A stretch of DNA of 64,000 nucleotides, taken from NCBI GenBank assembly GCA_001858525.1, contig LAPX01000004.1, forward strand, positions 310,001 through 374,000, written 5' to 3'. The notes beneath the pieces are model-generated. The model was not told the origin of the DNA. It did not search any database and worked only from the letters and a program-made list of their open reading frames with translations. The DNA is from Vampirovibrio chlorellavorus. GTDB taxonomy: Bacteria; Cyanobacteriota; Vampirovibrionia; Vampirovibrionales; Vampirovibrionaceae. The position numbers were made by a program, and so were the translations under genes. Shown here one piece after another: positions 34,793-43,661 of the stretch; the stretch's first letter is position 1, and each line of letters starts with the position of its first letter.

Positions 34793-37700
34793 ATTTAGCG
34801 GACATCTTGGCCGGTTTGGTGCCGATGATGGGCGAGAGGGCATCGATGTGTGGGCGCACAATCAACCCGCCACCGAAGCGCCAGCGGTTAAACTGGCCGC
34901 CGGCATCCAGATAGTCCACGTCGCCGTAAGCGGCCAACCAGTCGGTAAAGTTCAAAATCACGTTGGCATCAAAGGCCGTGCTGAGCGTGGTTCCGTTACC
35001 CTCTTCCCGAATGCCATGGCCCAAGCGGACGGTTTGCGCCCCGATACTGCCACCGAATTTGTATTCCAGAAATTTATTGAACAAACTGCCCCGAAAATCG
35101 AGACGTCCAGCATTCATAATAAACATTTTGGGACTGTAATAGCCCCCAAACACATAGTTGGAATTCGCCAGCGTCACCGGCCTCAGATTAACCACCGGGT
35201 CTTCGGTACCGGTGGCAGTGGTGTCAAAGAAGCCGTTGGTGGCATTTTTACTGTAGCCAAAATAGAGAAACTCGTATCCCACACGCACCTGATGCTTGGC
35301 CGCATAATGCCAGGTGTATCCCAGCGAGGTAAAGGCCTGATTCTTGTAGTTGGTGGGAACTCTGGAACCATTCACCCACGCCCAGGCATACCCCAGATTC
35401 CAATCAACATTTTGACTGAAGGGGTTGGTATTGAGTTCAGCGTAAATGCTGTTTTCACGCGCCTGACCCACCAAATCGCCCCGGAAGGCACCCAGATTGG
35501 GACGCAGACCAGCCAACGTCAGCAAAGATGTATATTGCGGCAAGCGGCTCATACCCACCTTGGCCCGAATGCTGTCATTAAAGTCATACTGGGCCTGCGC
35601 CTGGAAAGTCACGTTGGTACTGTCACTCTGGCTAAAGCGAGTAAAGGCCACATCGCCATCCAGGGTAAAGCGATCCCAATATTTAATGGTACTGCCAAAG
35701 CCATACTCAAACCCAGCAGTACTGTCCGGAGAAACGCCATTGGGCAGATAAAATCGTCCGGGCCGGAAGGCGGCTCGCACCCGAATTTGTGGCGTTAGGG
35801 ACATACTCAACTGATTGGGAAAACCCCAACTGGAAAGCCGTGTGGTAGTCGAGTCGCCCCCTTGCTGGGAATACAAAAAGCCGGAACGGATCATGGGCCG
35901 CAAATCGTTGGCCAGACCCCTTTCCAAGTCGTCCAAATCATCATTTTTAAACCGACCCAAGCCCGATAACAACGGGTTAGTGTCATAATCCAGTGCCGTA
36001 TATGTACCATAAGCCTCGGTCATGCCACTCCGCCCAACCGCACTGCCCACAGCCTGATGACCAGCACCGTCGGCATTACCGGTAGTATTGGTGACTCCCG
36101 AAAAGTCGGCCACATACGTGCCGCTCGTTCCCGGCTCATCAGGCGCTTGTAAACTCATCTGATCAGGAACGGCATCCTGCGTGGTACGAACGCTTTGATT
36201 AAGGGTATTCAGCTGCCTGCGGGCACTTTGCTGAAGCAACTTGAGTGTTTCCACCGCATCGCTCAACGCATCAATTTCTGAGCGCAGGGATTGAACATCA
36301 TCGGCACTGGCATCGGCAATCAGTACCCGGGAAGCATCCTGGGGCGTGTTCTCCTGTCCAATGGGCAAACGAATGGGTCGAGACAACGGCTTGGGCAAGC
36401 CAGAGCTGCCATGCGGGACACTGCCCTCCACGGAAGCTGCGAAATCGCTCTGCACCGGTTCGATTAAAAAATCCGGTTTGGCATTGCTGTAAATTGGATC
36501 ACTCTGTACGGACTCATTGCTCACCAGTGCGTAAGCGGATTCCAGTTCTACCGGCAGAAAACCCGACTCCAGCGCTTTGGCGGCATCCGAACCTGATTGA
36601 TTCTGATCCATCAGCGATTTAATTTGCTGAATGATTTTCATGGCCTGATCATAGCGACCAATCAGTTTTTCAGACTGGGCCAACCCAATAGCCACATCCA
36701 CATCATCCGGATACTGCTGGCGCAAATCCTGGAAGAATTTTTTGGCTTCCAACTTGCGACCACTCCATAAAATCACATAGCCCTTGCCCACCAAGGCATC
36801 CCGATGCTCAGGGTTGCGACTTAAAACCGACTCAAACGCATCCATGGCATCCCCCAGCTTATGCTCGTAGGAGAGCAACTTGCCATAGGCAGCCAGAACA
36901 TCCAAATCGGCCGGATCTTCCTCGGTCATTTTTTTTAGCAAACGCAAATTATCATGCCGATGCCGTTCACTGGAGAGCAGCAAACCCAGCCACTCCCGCT
37001 TGATGGTGCCGTCATCCGGGTAACGCTTAACCAGCTTGCTGTAAGTCTCTACCGACTCGGTGTAATAGTTTTTATCGTTGCGATAAGCCCGAGCCACGGC
37101 CATCCAGATGGCCTTGTTTTGCGGGTATAAATTCACCACTTCCTGATACACCGGAATCATGGCCGTAGTGGGTTTATGCCACTTCAACACTTCCTCAATC
37201 CGGCTTTCCCAGGCTTCGGAATTGGTCACATCGGCTTTGCCCAAATCCACGTATAAGCGCAAGGCTTCCGCCCGGCGATCCGGCTGCCAGGACAAGTACT
37301 CGGCATAAGCGGTCTTGGTCACCACATCATCCGGAGACTCGGCCAACAGTGTTTTAAATAAGGCCTCCACCACCGCAGGCTGAGATTTATCCGTTTTAAT
37401 AAAATCCAAAAATTCTTTTTGAACGCTGTCCCGGTTTTGCAAGTCCGGCTGACCTAAAGCCTGCTGATAGCCTTTCAGGGCCTCCGCAAAACGATTCTGC
37501 TCCGCGTACAGTCTGGCCGTGCTTAAAGCGACTTCCGGATTATTGGGGGCCTCCGCCGCAGCTTCAGCATATAGTTTTTCAAGCAGATCCGGCACCGGCA
37601 TGGCATCCGGGGACAAGTTCAAAGTTCGGAGATACTCGGCATACTCCAGTTTTTCATTGGTATTGAGCAGCCCCGCTTCATACAGACGATGAAAGCGATC

Positions 37701-38804
37701 AATGGCCTCTGGTACCCGAAACAAGCGGGTTAAGGCACGGGCCTGACGCAACTGGGCATCCTTGGTTCGCTGAACGGCAGCCGGTAAGTTTTGATCCCAC
37801 TGAAAGGATTCGGCGTACAAGCCCAAATCAAAGGCCAACGAGGATAAAGACTGAATCGTACTCGCATCGTTGGCCAACGGTGTTTTGGCCACATCCCGGG
37901 TAATGGCCTCGTACATGGCCTGCGCCTTTTGTTTCTGACCACTGCCAAACAAGGCACGGGCCTGGTTAATGCTCAGCCCCACATTTTGCTGACCACCTTC
38001 GTTTTGCTGCAAGGTGGTATAAATTTTCAACGCCTCTTCGGCATGCCCGGTCAAGGACAGCATTTGGGCGTATTCGGCCATAAACTTTTTGTCATCCCGG
38101 TAAATGTTGGCAATGGGCGCCGCATAGCGCAAGGCATCCATGGCGTTGCCTTGCCAAAATAAAGCCTGAGCCAATTTTTTAGAAATGCTGGCATCTCTGG
38201 AATTGAGCTGAGAGGCCCGTTGCAACAAACTCACTGCCTCGGCCCGCATGGCCGGATCCCAGCTCCACATTTCACCCAGATTGGACAAGGCTTCCACCTG
38301 ACTGGGATTCAACTGAAGCACTTTCTGATAAGCGGATTTGGCCTTGATAAAATCCGCAGGCGTACCCTGCTTCTGATAAGAGCGGGCCAGCCATAAAAAG
38401 GCCTCTTCACTTTGTGGATTTTGTCGGGTGGCTTGCTCAAACAACGGAATGGCCTTAGCCACAAAACCCCGGTTGTAGTTGGAAATACCCTGATTTAAAA
38501 CGGAACTGCCACCCGATGCTTTGGCCACTGGCCGATTGGATGTTTTGGCCAAGGCCAGCAACTGGCCGTCCCCTGAAGTTACATCGAGTGAAGCAACATC
38601 CAACGGTTCCTGATTCGAGCCCGCCATGGCCAAGCTCTGAAGCTCCATGCCTTCCTGTAGCGAATCCTGCGGAAACTGATTCAGACCCGCCTGAGGATAA
38701 CGCCATTGCATCGCCCCACTAATGGAAGCCGGTGTGATGGCCTGAGCGCTAACGCCAAGACCAATACTCAGAGCCAAGGTTATTCCAACCAATTCTTTTT
38801 TCAT
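34791..38804 (-). CDS. BcsC-like TPR / beta-barrel exopolysaccharide export protein
   Basis: 1337 residues. A signal peptide (LVGITLALSIGLGVSAQA) is followed by roughly 15 or more TPR-type helical repeats from about residue 105 to 790 (for example EEAFLWLARSYQKQGT, VEALSNLGEMWSWDP). A Ser/Pro linker and a short coiled coil (SLRSEIDALSDAVETLKLLQ, ~residue 850) lead to a C-terminal region from ~985 with alternating aromatic strands typical of an outer-membrane barrel. This is the architecture of BcsC and related alginate or PNAG exporters. With the adjacent glycan synthase it probably forms the periplasmic scaffold and outer-membrane pore. The sequence is divergent, so the polymer cannot be named. 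Confidence 0.8.
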   Translation of the reverse strand: MKKELVGITLALSIGLGVSAQAITPASISGAMQWRYPQAGLNQFPQDSLQEGMELQSLAMAGSNQEPLDVASLDVTSGDGQLLALAKTSNRPVAKASGGSSVLNQGISNYNRGFVAKAIPLFEQATRQNPQSEEAFLWLARSYQKQGTPADFIKAKSAYQKVLQLNPSQVEALSNLGEMWSWDPAMRAEAVSLLQRASQLNSRDASISKKLAQALFWQGNAMDALRYAAPIANIYRDDKKFMAEYAQMLSLTGHAEEALKIYTTLQQNEGGQQNVGLSINQARALFGSGQKQKAQAMYEAITRDVAKTPLANDASTIQSLSSLAFDLGLYAESFQWDQNLPAAVQRTKDAQLRQARALTRLFRVPEAIDRFHRLYEAGLLNTNEKLEYAEYLRTLNLSPDAMPVPDLLEKLYAEAAAEAPNNPEVALSTARLYAEQNRFAEALKGYQQALGQPDLQNRDSVQKEFLDFIKTDKSQPAVVEALFKTLLAESPDDVVTKTAYAEYLSWQPDRRAEALRLYVDLGKADVTNSEAWESRIEEVLKWHKPTTAMIPVYQEVVNLYPQNKAIWMAVARAYRNDKNYYTESVETYSKLVKRYPDDGTIKREWLGLLLSSERHRHDNLRLLKKMTEEDPADLDVLAAYGKLLSYEHKLGDAMDAFESVLSRNPEHRDALVGKGYVILWSGRKLEAKKFFQDLRQQYPDDVDVAIGLAQSEKLIGRYDQAMKIIQQIKSLMDQNQSGSDAAKALESGFLPVELESAYALVSNESVQSDPIYSNAKPDFLIEPVQSDFAASVEGSVPHGSSGLPKPLSRPIRLPIGQENTPQDASRVLIADASADDVQSLRSEIDALSDAVETLKLLQQSARRQLNTLNQSVRTTQDAVPDQMSLQAPDEPGTSGTYVADFSGVTNTTGNADGAGHQAVGSAVGRSGMTEAYGTYTALDYDTNPLLSGLGRFKNDDLDDLERGLANDLRPMIRSGFLYSQQGGDSTTTRLSSWGFPNQLSMSLTPQIRVRAAFRPGRFYLPNGVSPDSTAGFEYGFGSTIKYWDRFTLDGDVAFTRFSQSDSTNVTFQAQAQYDFNDSIRAKVGMSRLPQYTSLLTLAGLRPNLGAFRGDLVGQARENSIYAELNTNPFSQNVDWNLGYAWAWVNGSRVPTNYKNQAFTSLGYTWHYAAKHQVRVGYEFLYFGYSKNATNGFFDTTATGTEDPVVNLRPVTLANSNYVFGGYYSPKMFIMNAGRLDFRGSLFNKFLEYKFGGSIGAQTVRLGHGIREEGNGTTLSTAFDANVILNFTDWLAAYGDVDYLDAGGQFNRWRFGGGLIVRPHIDALSPIIGTKPAKMSAK

Positions 38805-39009
38805 CTTACTCGTCTGTCCCGTTATTCCAGGGGAGGCTGTCCCCAGTTAGCTGTGCGCTTTGCCGGTCCACTCACGCCTAACCGGTCAGGTCACTGAACA
38901 CAAAAAAGTGATTACACTCGAAACGTCTTACTGACTTACGCTTTCATACTTATCTCATCATTATACTTGTTTTTATTATTATTAGCATTGCATTGACCAG
39001 TACGCAGTT

Positions 39010-41853
39010 TTACTCGGCCATCAAGGTTTTAAAAGCTTTGCTTTCAGGCGGCTCGTGCAAACGGGCGCTCAAAAGATCCAGCGTTTTCATGTCCAGTCCA
39101 TCAAAGTAAACCAGGGCCACATGGTTGCCGTAGTAAACCGAGACATCAATGACCTCGCCGGGATATTTTTCGGTCTGCTGACCATCCCAGGACAATTGAA
39201 TCCACACTTTTTGACGAATCTGCAAATCAGTGCGCGCTTTTAAATGGACAATCACGCCCAGCTCGCTCAATTCCTGGGTCATCCCGGCCACGGGCGCGGA
39301 ACCATCCACGGGAATGAGGGTGCAGTTCATAAACTTGCTGACGGAGGGAGCCACCCGGATCAAGCGCTCTTTGGGGCGATAGATTTGTCGGGCCAGATCC
39401 ACCCGTTGTTCGTTGGTCAACTGGAAGAATTCCAGACCCGCTTTCAATTGCCCGCCGCCCACGTCTTCAATACGACGCACCAACGCGGACAGTTCGCTGA
39501 TATCTCCCGATTGCCACTGAATGCGAATGCGCACCGGCTGCCCCATTTGCAATTGGGGGCCTTTCTTTAAATATACGGAAACGCCAGATTCACTAATTTC
39601 GTTGGAAAAGCCCACCACAAACTGATTGTCCACATTCAAGACACAGGACAAAGTGGCCTGAAAGCGTGGGGCGCCACGGCGCAGGGGTGCTTCTACCGCC
39701 GAAGTCAGTCGGAATGGGGTCATAATCAACTGCCAGAAGGATTTAGAGGTGTGCGTGTAAACGTAATCATCGGCCCAAATCTCAGCGGAACCAAACATGT
39801 GCCGCACCAGTTTCTGATGCTGCTCCTCGGTGCGATTAACCACCTGGAACCCCACGTAATGGCGATTGTTTTCATCCACAATACTACGCACCACCTGCAC
39901 AGAGAGAATGGTGGTCTCGTTGATATCCCAGTCCATAATTTTGAGCAGAACGGTTCCGGAAAGGGGCACCGGCTCATCAAAAACCAAAGCCACGCCGCTT
40001 TCACTGATATTGGTGGTGTAACCCACGGCAATGGAGTTATCCAGCAATTTCAATTCACAGCGAATGCGACGAAAAATACGGGGAGTCACCCGAAACTGGG
40101 GACGCTCCTGAGCCACGTAAATAGCACCCAGCAACAGAATCAGATTATACAGAGACCAGGCCAGGTTGGTATAAATCCCCCCGGCGTACTCGGGTGTTTG
40201 AATGCCCCGAATAATGGCCATGCCGATACCGACCACGGTGAGGGCGGCAATCATGACTTGCGGGAACACAATGCGCCAGTTGAAATTGAGTTTTTCGGTC
40301 AGACCACCCTTGGGCGTCACCCGGAACTTGGCCCGAGTCGGAGACAGGAAGGTCAGGAAGGTGGTCAGGCTGAGGTAAATACAAAAACAGGTTTCATAGA
40401 CCTCTGACCAAAAGCTGTGCCGCACCCCACGGGAAACAATGGTATAACCCAAAGTCGTGGCCAAAAAGCTGGGCACATAATAAATCAGTACTTCCACAAA
40501 ACCGGAGTTAACGGTTTTATAGCCAAATAACAGGAAGAATAACGGGGCCACCATGAAAATGAGACGGGGCATACCGTGGAAAAAATACCAAATGCCGGTA
40601 AAGTAACACATCCGCTGAGCCAGACTCAGGCCACGGGCAAACAGGGGATTCTCCAGACAGTAGATCTGGGTCATACCACGGGCCCACCGCAACCGCTGCT
40701 TAATGACATCGGCAAAGCTGTCCTGAGCCATGCCAGCGGCCAAGTCCCGGTTGTAATACAACGACTTCCAGCCTTGCCCATGAATGCGCATACCGGTATG
40801 CACATCTTCCGTAATGGTTTCTACGGCAAAACCACCCACACTTTGCAAAGCGGCCCGACGGAACAAGGCCCCACTACCGGCGAAAAAGGCAGCGCCCCAG
40901 TAATCGTTCCCCGGTTGAATCACGTGGAAAAACAGATCCTGCTCGTTGTTAATTTCTTTAGCGGCTAACAAATTCCGCTGAAAGGGATCATCCGTGAAAA
41001 AGTGCTGGGGCGTTTGCACAAAGCCCATACGCTCATCTAGAAAGAATCCCACGGTTTCATTCAAAAAGTTTTTACAGGGAACGTGATCCGCATCAAACAC
41101 CAGAACCAGCTCGCCGGAACTGTAGCGCATGGCGTTGTTTAAATTACCGGCTTTGGCATGGGTATTTTCAGCCCGGCTGATGTAGGTCACATTCAGCTTC
41201 TCGGCCAGCTCTTTCATTTCCGAACGGTTACCATCATCGCAGAGAAAAACCGTTTTCTTGGGGTAATCAATGGCCTGACAACCGACCAGGGAGCGATACA
41301 AAACGCTAACTGGCTCGCCGTAGGTACACACCATAATGTCCACGCTGGGCAATTGATCCGGGGTAAAGCGACTGATGCTAATCGATTGATGATCGGTTTG
41401 TCCCCATACCTGAAAATACCCAATGACCATGGCAAAAAAGGCGGTCAATTCCGCGCCGTAAATCAGAACGGAGATAAAAATAGAGAGGGGAGAACTGAAA
41501 TCCAGTGTTTCAAAGCCCCGCCACAACAGATGGCGAACACTGGTTAATACCGTCAGCAACATAATCCAGCGTCGGGCCGCAGGGAAAAAGATGGAGGAGA
41601 CCACAATGCCCACAACCAGTAAACAGGACCAAAGCACCTGCAACATTAAGGGCAGGAAAAGGGACTTCTCTGGAAAAAGCGGACGGGACAGAACACCGGA
41701 ATAGGTAGAGGCGTAATCGGCAATGGACGCGCCAGAGGAGAAAGCAGCTGACGCTGAATCCTGGGTGGGAATTTGCCAGAAAACAAATATGACGGCACAG
41801 ACCGCCACTGCCAAGACAACCAGAGCCAATAACTTTTTAAAAGCGCCATTCAT
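39010..41853 (-). CDS. BcsA-like processive glycosyltransferase with three tandem PilZ-type modules
   Basis: 947 residues from ATG at 41853, preceded by TAGGAAATC (a longer frame starts at 41949). Membrane helices flank a GT2 domain with the processive-synthase signatures: DDGNRSEM (~203), FDADHVP (~251), TEDVHTGMRIHG (~347) and QRLRWARGMTQI (~386). After the second membrane block come three PilZ-like modules starting near residues 596, 724 and 839. The first two have basic RR/RxxxR and NISESGV or EISESGV motifs expected to bind c-di-GMP. The third keeps ELSELGV but lacks the Arg motif. BcsA normally has one PilZ. The gene lies 205 bp upstream of the TPR/barrel exporter; no bcsB, bcsZ or bcsD homologue is nearby. 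Confidence 0.88.
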   Translation of the reverse strand: MNGAFKKLLALVVLAVAVCAVIFVFWQIPTQDSASAAFSSGASIADYASTYSGVLSRPLFPEKSLFLPLMLQVLWSCLLVVGIVVSSIFFPAARRWIMLLTVLTSVRHLLWRGFETLDFSSPLSIFISVLIYGAELTAFFAMVIGYFQVWGQTDHQSISISRFTPDQLPSVDIMVCTYGEPVSVLYRSLVGCQAIDYPKKTVFLCDDGNRSEMKELAEKLNVTYISRAENTHAKAGNLNNAMRYSSGELVLVFDADHVPCKNFLNETVGFFLDERMGFVQTPQHFFTDDPFQRNLLAAKEINNEQDLFFHVIQPGNDYWGAAFFAGSGALFRRAALQSVGGFAVETITEDVHTGMRIHGQGWKSLYYNRDLAAGMAQDSFADVIKQRLRWARGMTQIYCLENPLFARGLSLAQRMCYFTGIWYFFHGMPRLIFMVAPLFFLLFGYKTVNSGFVEVLIYYVPSFLATTLGYTIVSRGVRHSFWSEVYETCFCIYLSLTTFLTFLSPTRAKFRVTPKGGLTEKLNFNWRIVFPQVMIAALTVVGIGMAIIRGIQTPEYAGGIYTNLAWSLYNLILLLGAIYVAQERPQFRVTPRIFRRIRCELKLLDNSIAVGYTTNISESGVALVFDEPVPLSGTVLLKIMDWDINETTILSVQVVRSIVDENNRHYVGFQVVNRTEEQHQKLVRHMFGSAEIWADDYVYTHTSKSFWQLIMTPFRLTSAVEAPLRRGAPRFQATLSCVLNVDNQFVVGFSNEISESGVSVYLKKGPQLQMGQPVRIRIQWQSGDISELSALVRRIEDVGGGQLKAGLEFFQLTNEQRVDLARQIYRPKERLIRVAPSVSKFMNCTLIPVDGSAPVAGMTQELSELGVIVHLKARTDLQIRQKVWIQLSWDGQQTEKYPGEVIDVSVYYGNHVALVYFDGLDMKTLDLLSARLHEPPESKAFKTLMAE

Positions 41854-41985
41854 CAGGACAGATTTCCTACAACTTCTTCCACCACTCACCGACTCGGTAC
41901 AATCCGGCCAGCCTAGAGTTATCATCCCTTTGCCGCCACATTGAGACACCCTCCAAATGGAGGAGATGCGAAGATGGTCTTTTTA

Positions 41986-42144
41986 AAATGGCAAGGCTGA
42001 CCACCCTCCTGACAAGTTTGTAAGTGTTTGAGTACAGCAAGTTAAAAAGTCGCTTTTGGCAGCATTGCCTGAAGCGTTCTCAACATCTGTTTGAGCTGCA
42101 CGCAGTTTTACAAACCTGTCAGGAGGGTGGGCAGCTTCGCATTT
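41986..42144 (+). repeat. Foldback element, copy 3
   Basis: The inner 23 bp of the arms (42001-42023 and 42108-42130) are complementary with one mismatch, and the outer ~15 bp on each side (to 41986 and 42144) pair imperfectly. The 84-bp core matches copy 1 in orientation (TGTTTGAGTACAG; TTTTGGCAGCATTGCC; TTTGAGCTGCACGCAG). The arm sequence is unique to this locus. The element ends four bases from the stop codon of the Tic20-like gene. Confidence 0.88.
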
Positions 42145-42148
42145 AAAA

Positions 42149-42766
42149 TTACACCCAATGCCTGACGTTAGGCGTCACCCAGGCGATATAAGGGGTGCGC
42201 CCCAGCAACACATTCCAGGACAACCAGACAGCCACCAACCCAAAAGCAGCCAGAAAGGCCAGTGGCAGCATTGACATGTAAGTCCCCAATCCCGTGGCAA
42301 AAAACGTTAACCCAACCAGCTTGAGCACCGGAAGTAACAATTGCAGAAGCGAGAAGATCAGAAAATAGGCCATCAGTACATAAGCATTCAAAATCAGGCC
42401 GGTTAAAATATGAAACCGGATAAAATATGGAGCCTCTCGCCCAGAACGCCCCACCAGCAGCCAATAAGTCCCAGCCATCAACAAAACCAAAATCATCTTC
42501 CATTGAAAGGCCAACAAAAAGACCACCAACAAAATAATCAGCAAAAGCCGATTTTGTTGCAAATACGACTGATAACGAACCCCCTGCCGGACAAAAAACT
42601 GATACAGCACCCCCAGCAAGATAATCAGCATAAAGCCGTTACCGGAGAATCCCATTCCCAGGGTGATCATGTAGCCCAAAAAAAACAGGAAAAGCACGGC
42701 AAACAGTTTGAGGCTCCAATCGCTGGACTTGCCGCCGGGAAATTTTAAAACATTGGAAGATCGCAT
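42149..42766 (-). CDS. Polytopic membrane protein, possibly Tic20-like
   Basis: 205 residues from ATG at 42766 (AGG ten bases upstream; an in-frame TTG lies 11 codons further up). About five or six hydrophobic segments are visible (for example FAVLFLFFLGYMITLGM, LLLIILLVVFLLAFQ, LPLAFLAAFGLVAVWL). The segment PYFIRFHILTGLILNAYVL resembles the RF-N/H-xxQ/T-xxLL motif of cyanobacterial and plastid Tic20 proteins, which would be a cyanobacterial-lineage marker. That similarity is weak and unverified. It may be transcribed with the exopolysaccharide genes, since all lie on one strand, but a foldback element separates them. Confidence 0.6.
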   Translation of the reverse strand: MRSSNVLKFPGGKSSDWSLKLFAVLFLFFLGYMITLGMGFSGNGFMLIILLGVLYQFFVRQGVRYQSYLQQNRLLLIILLVVFLLAFQWKMILVLLMAGTYWLLVGRSGREAPYFIRFHILTGLILNAYVLMAYFLIFSLLQLLLPVLKLVGLTFFATGLGTYMSMLPLAFLAAFGLVAVWLSWNVLLGRTPYIAWVTPNVRHWV

Positions 42767-42872
42767 ACTGATCAGCCTACCTGAAAGCCCCTTGTACAAA
42801 CAAGCTGTTAAATTTCAAATCCATCAGACATCTGAGATTGAGCCTCATTGCCAACACGCCCCGCATCCGCCA

Positions 42873-43508
42873 TTAAGGAATATTTTTATTAATGGATGTT
42901 TTGGCGTTATTCATAAAGTTGGGTAAATCAGACTTGACGGCAGCCAACAATAAACTACGAGGCACCAAAGGGCCGGGGTCCAGTTTCAAGGTATAACTCA
43001 AAATGGTTTTGGTTCCATTGTCCGCCGGAGTGAGCCGCCAGGCACCCTGAATGTCTTTAAAACTGCCGCTAATCCGATGAAAATTGATCAGGTAAGGCGG
43101 CGACAACTCTTGCAGCAAAATGTAGTTAAAGGCCGGAAACAGGCTGGTCATAATCACTCGAAAAGAGACATTCTGCTTATTGCCCGTGCGGGAAAGGACT
43201 TTGACCTGTTTTACTTTCCGCTCAGACGCCAGCAAGGTTTCAGGGTCACTGACCACGGTCCAGACCTTTTCCGGCGGCTTAGGAATCAGGATTTTAGCCT
43301 CCACCGAAGGCACTGTATTGGGTGCCGTGTATTGCTTGACCACCACTTTCCCCTGTTTCAGGGTTTGCCATTCCACAGAATCCGCGAAAACCGGAGTAGC
43401 GACCATGGCAAGAAGCATGCCAACCAAACTCAGCCCCACAAACAGGCGAGAAACAAAATGTTGCTGGAGAGATTGCCCAGACAGCGACCTCAAAGATGGA
43501 ACAAACAC
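42873..43508 (-). CDS. Exported SRPBCC (START-like) superfamily protein
   Basis: 211 residues. After a signal peptide (LFVGLSLVGMLLAMVATPVFA) comes a helix-grip domain: VEAKILIPKPPEKVWTVVSD, then KVKQVKVLSRTGNKQNVSFR, PYLINFHRISGSFKDIQGAW, and a C-terminal helix LLLAAVKSDLPNFMNNAK. Such proteins bind lipids or other hydrophobic ligands. With a signal peptide it probably acts in the periplasm. The specific ligand is unknown. Confidence 0.82.
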   Translation of the reverse strand: MFVPSLRSLSGQSLQQHFVSRLFVGLSLVGMLLAMVATPVFADSVEWQTLKQGKVVVKQYTAPNTVPSVEAKILIPKPPEKVWTVVSDPETLLASERKVKQVKVLSRTGNKQNVSFRVIMTSLFPAFNYILLQELSPPYLINFHRISGSFKDIQGAWRLTPADNGTKTILSYTLKLDPGPLVPRSLLLAAVKSDLPNFMNNAKTSINKNIP

Positions 43509-43661
43509 TGTGGCAATCCTCCAAAAATTTTCAGGAAAAGCAATTTCCGTAATAATATATTATATAACAATGCCCAAAGCAGACTTATGCCAGAGTAAAA
43601 CGTTTTACGCAAAGGGCTTTTACCCTATGGACGTTCAGAAGAGCTTAGAGTTTCAAGCCTT

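Noticed and set aside
34848-35798. 316-codon plus-strand frame within the TPR/barrel gene
   Set aside because: Antisense shadow of the beta-barrel region, with no ribosome-binding site and no recognisable domain.
38805-39009. A fourth foldback element downstream of the BcsA-like gene
   Set aside because: Only a short match (AACGTCTTA) to the arm of other copies, with no inverted repeat and no core.
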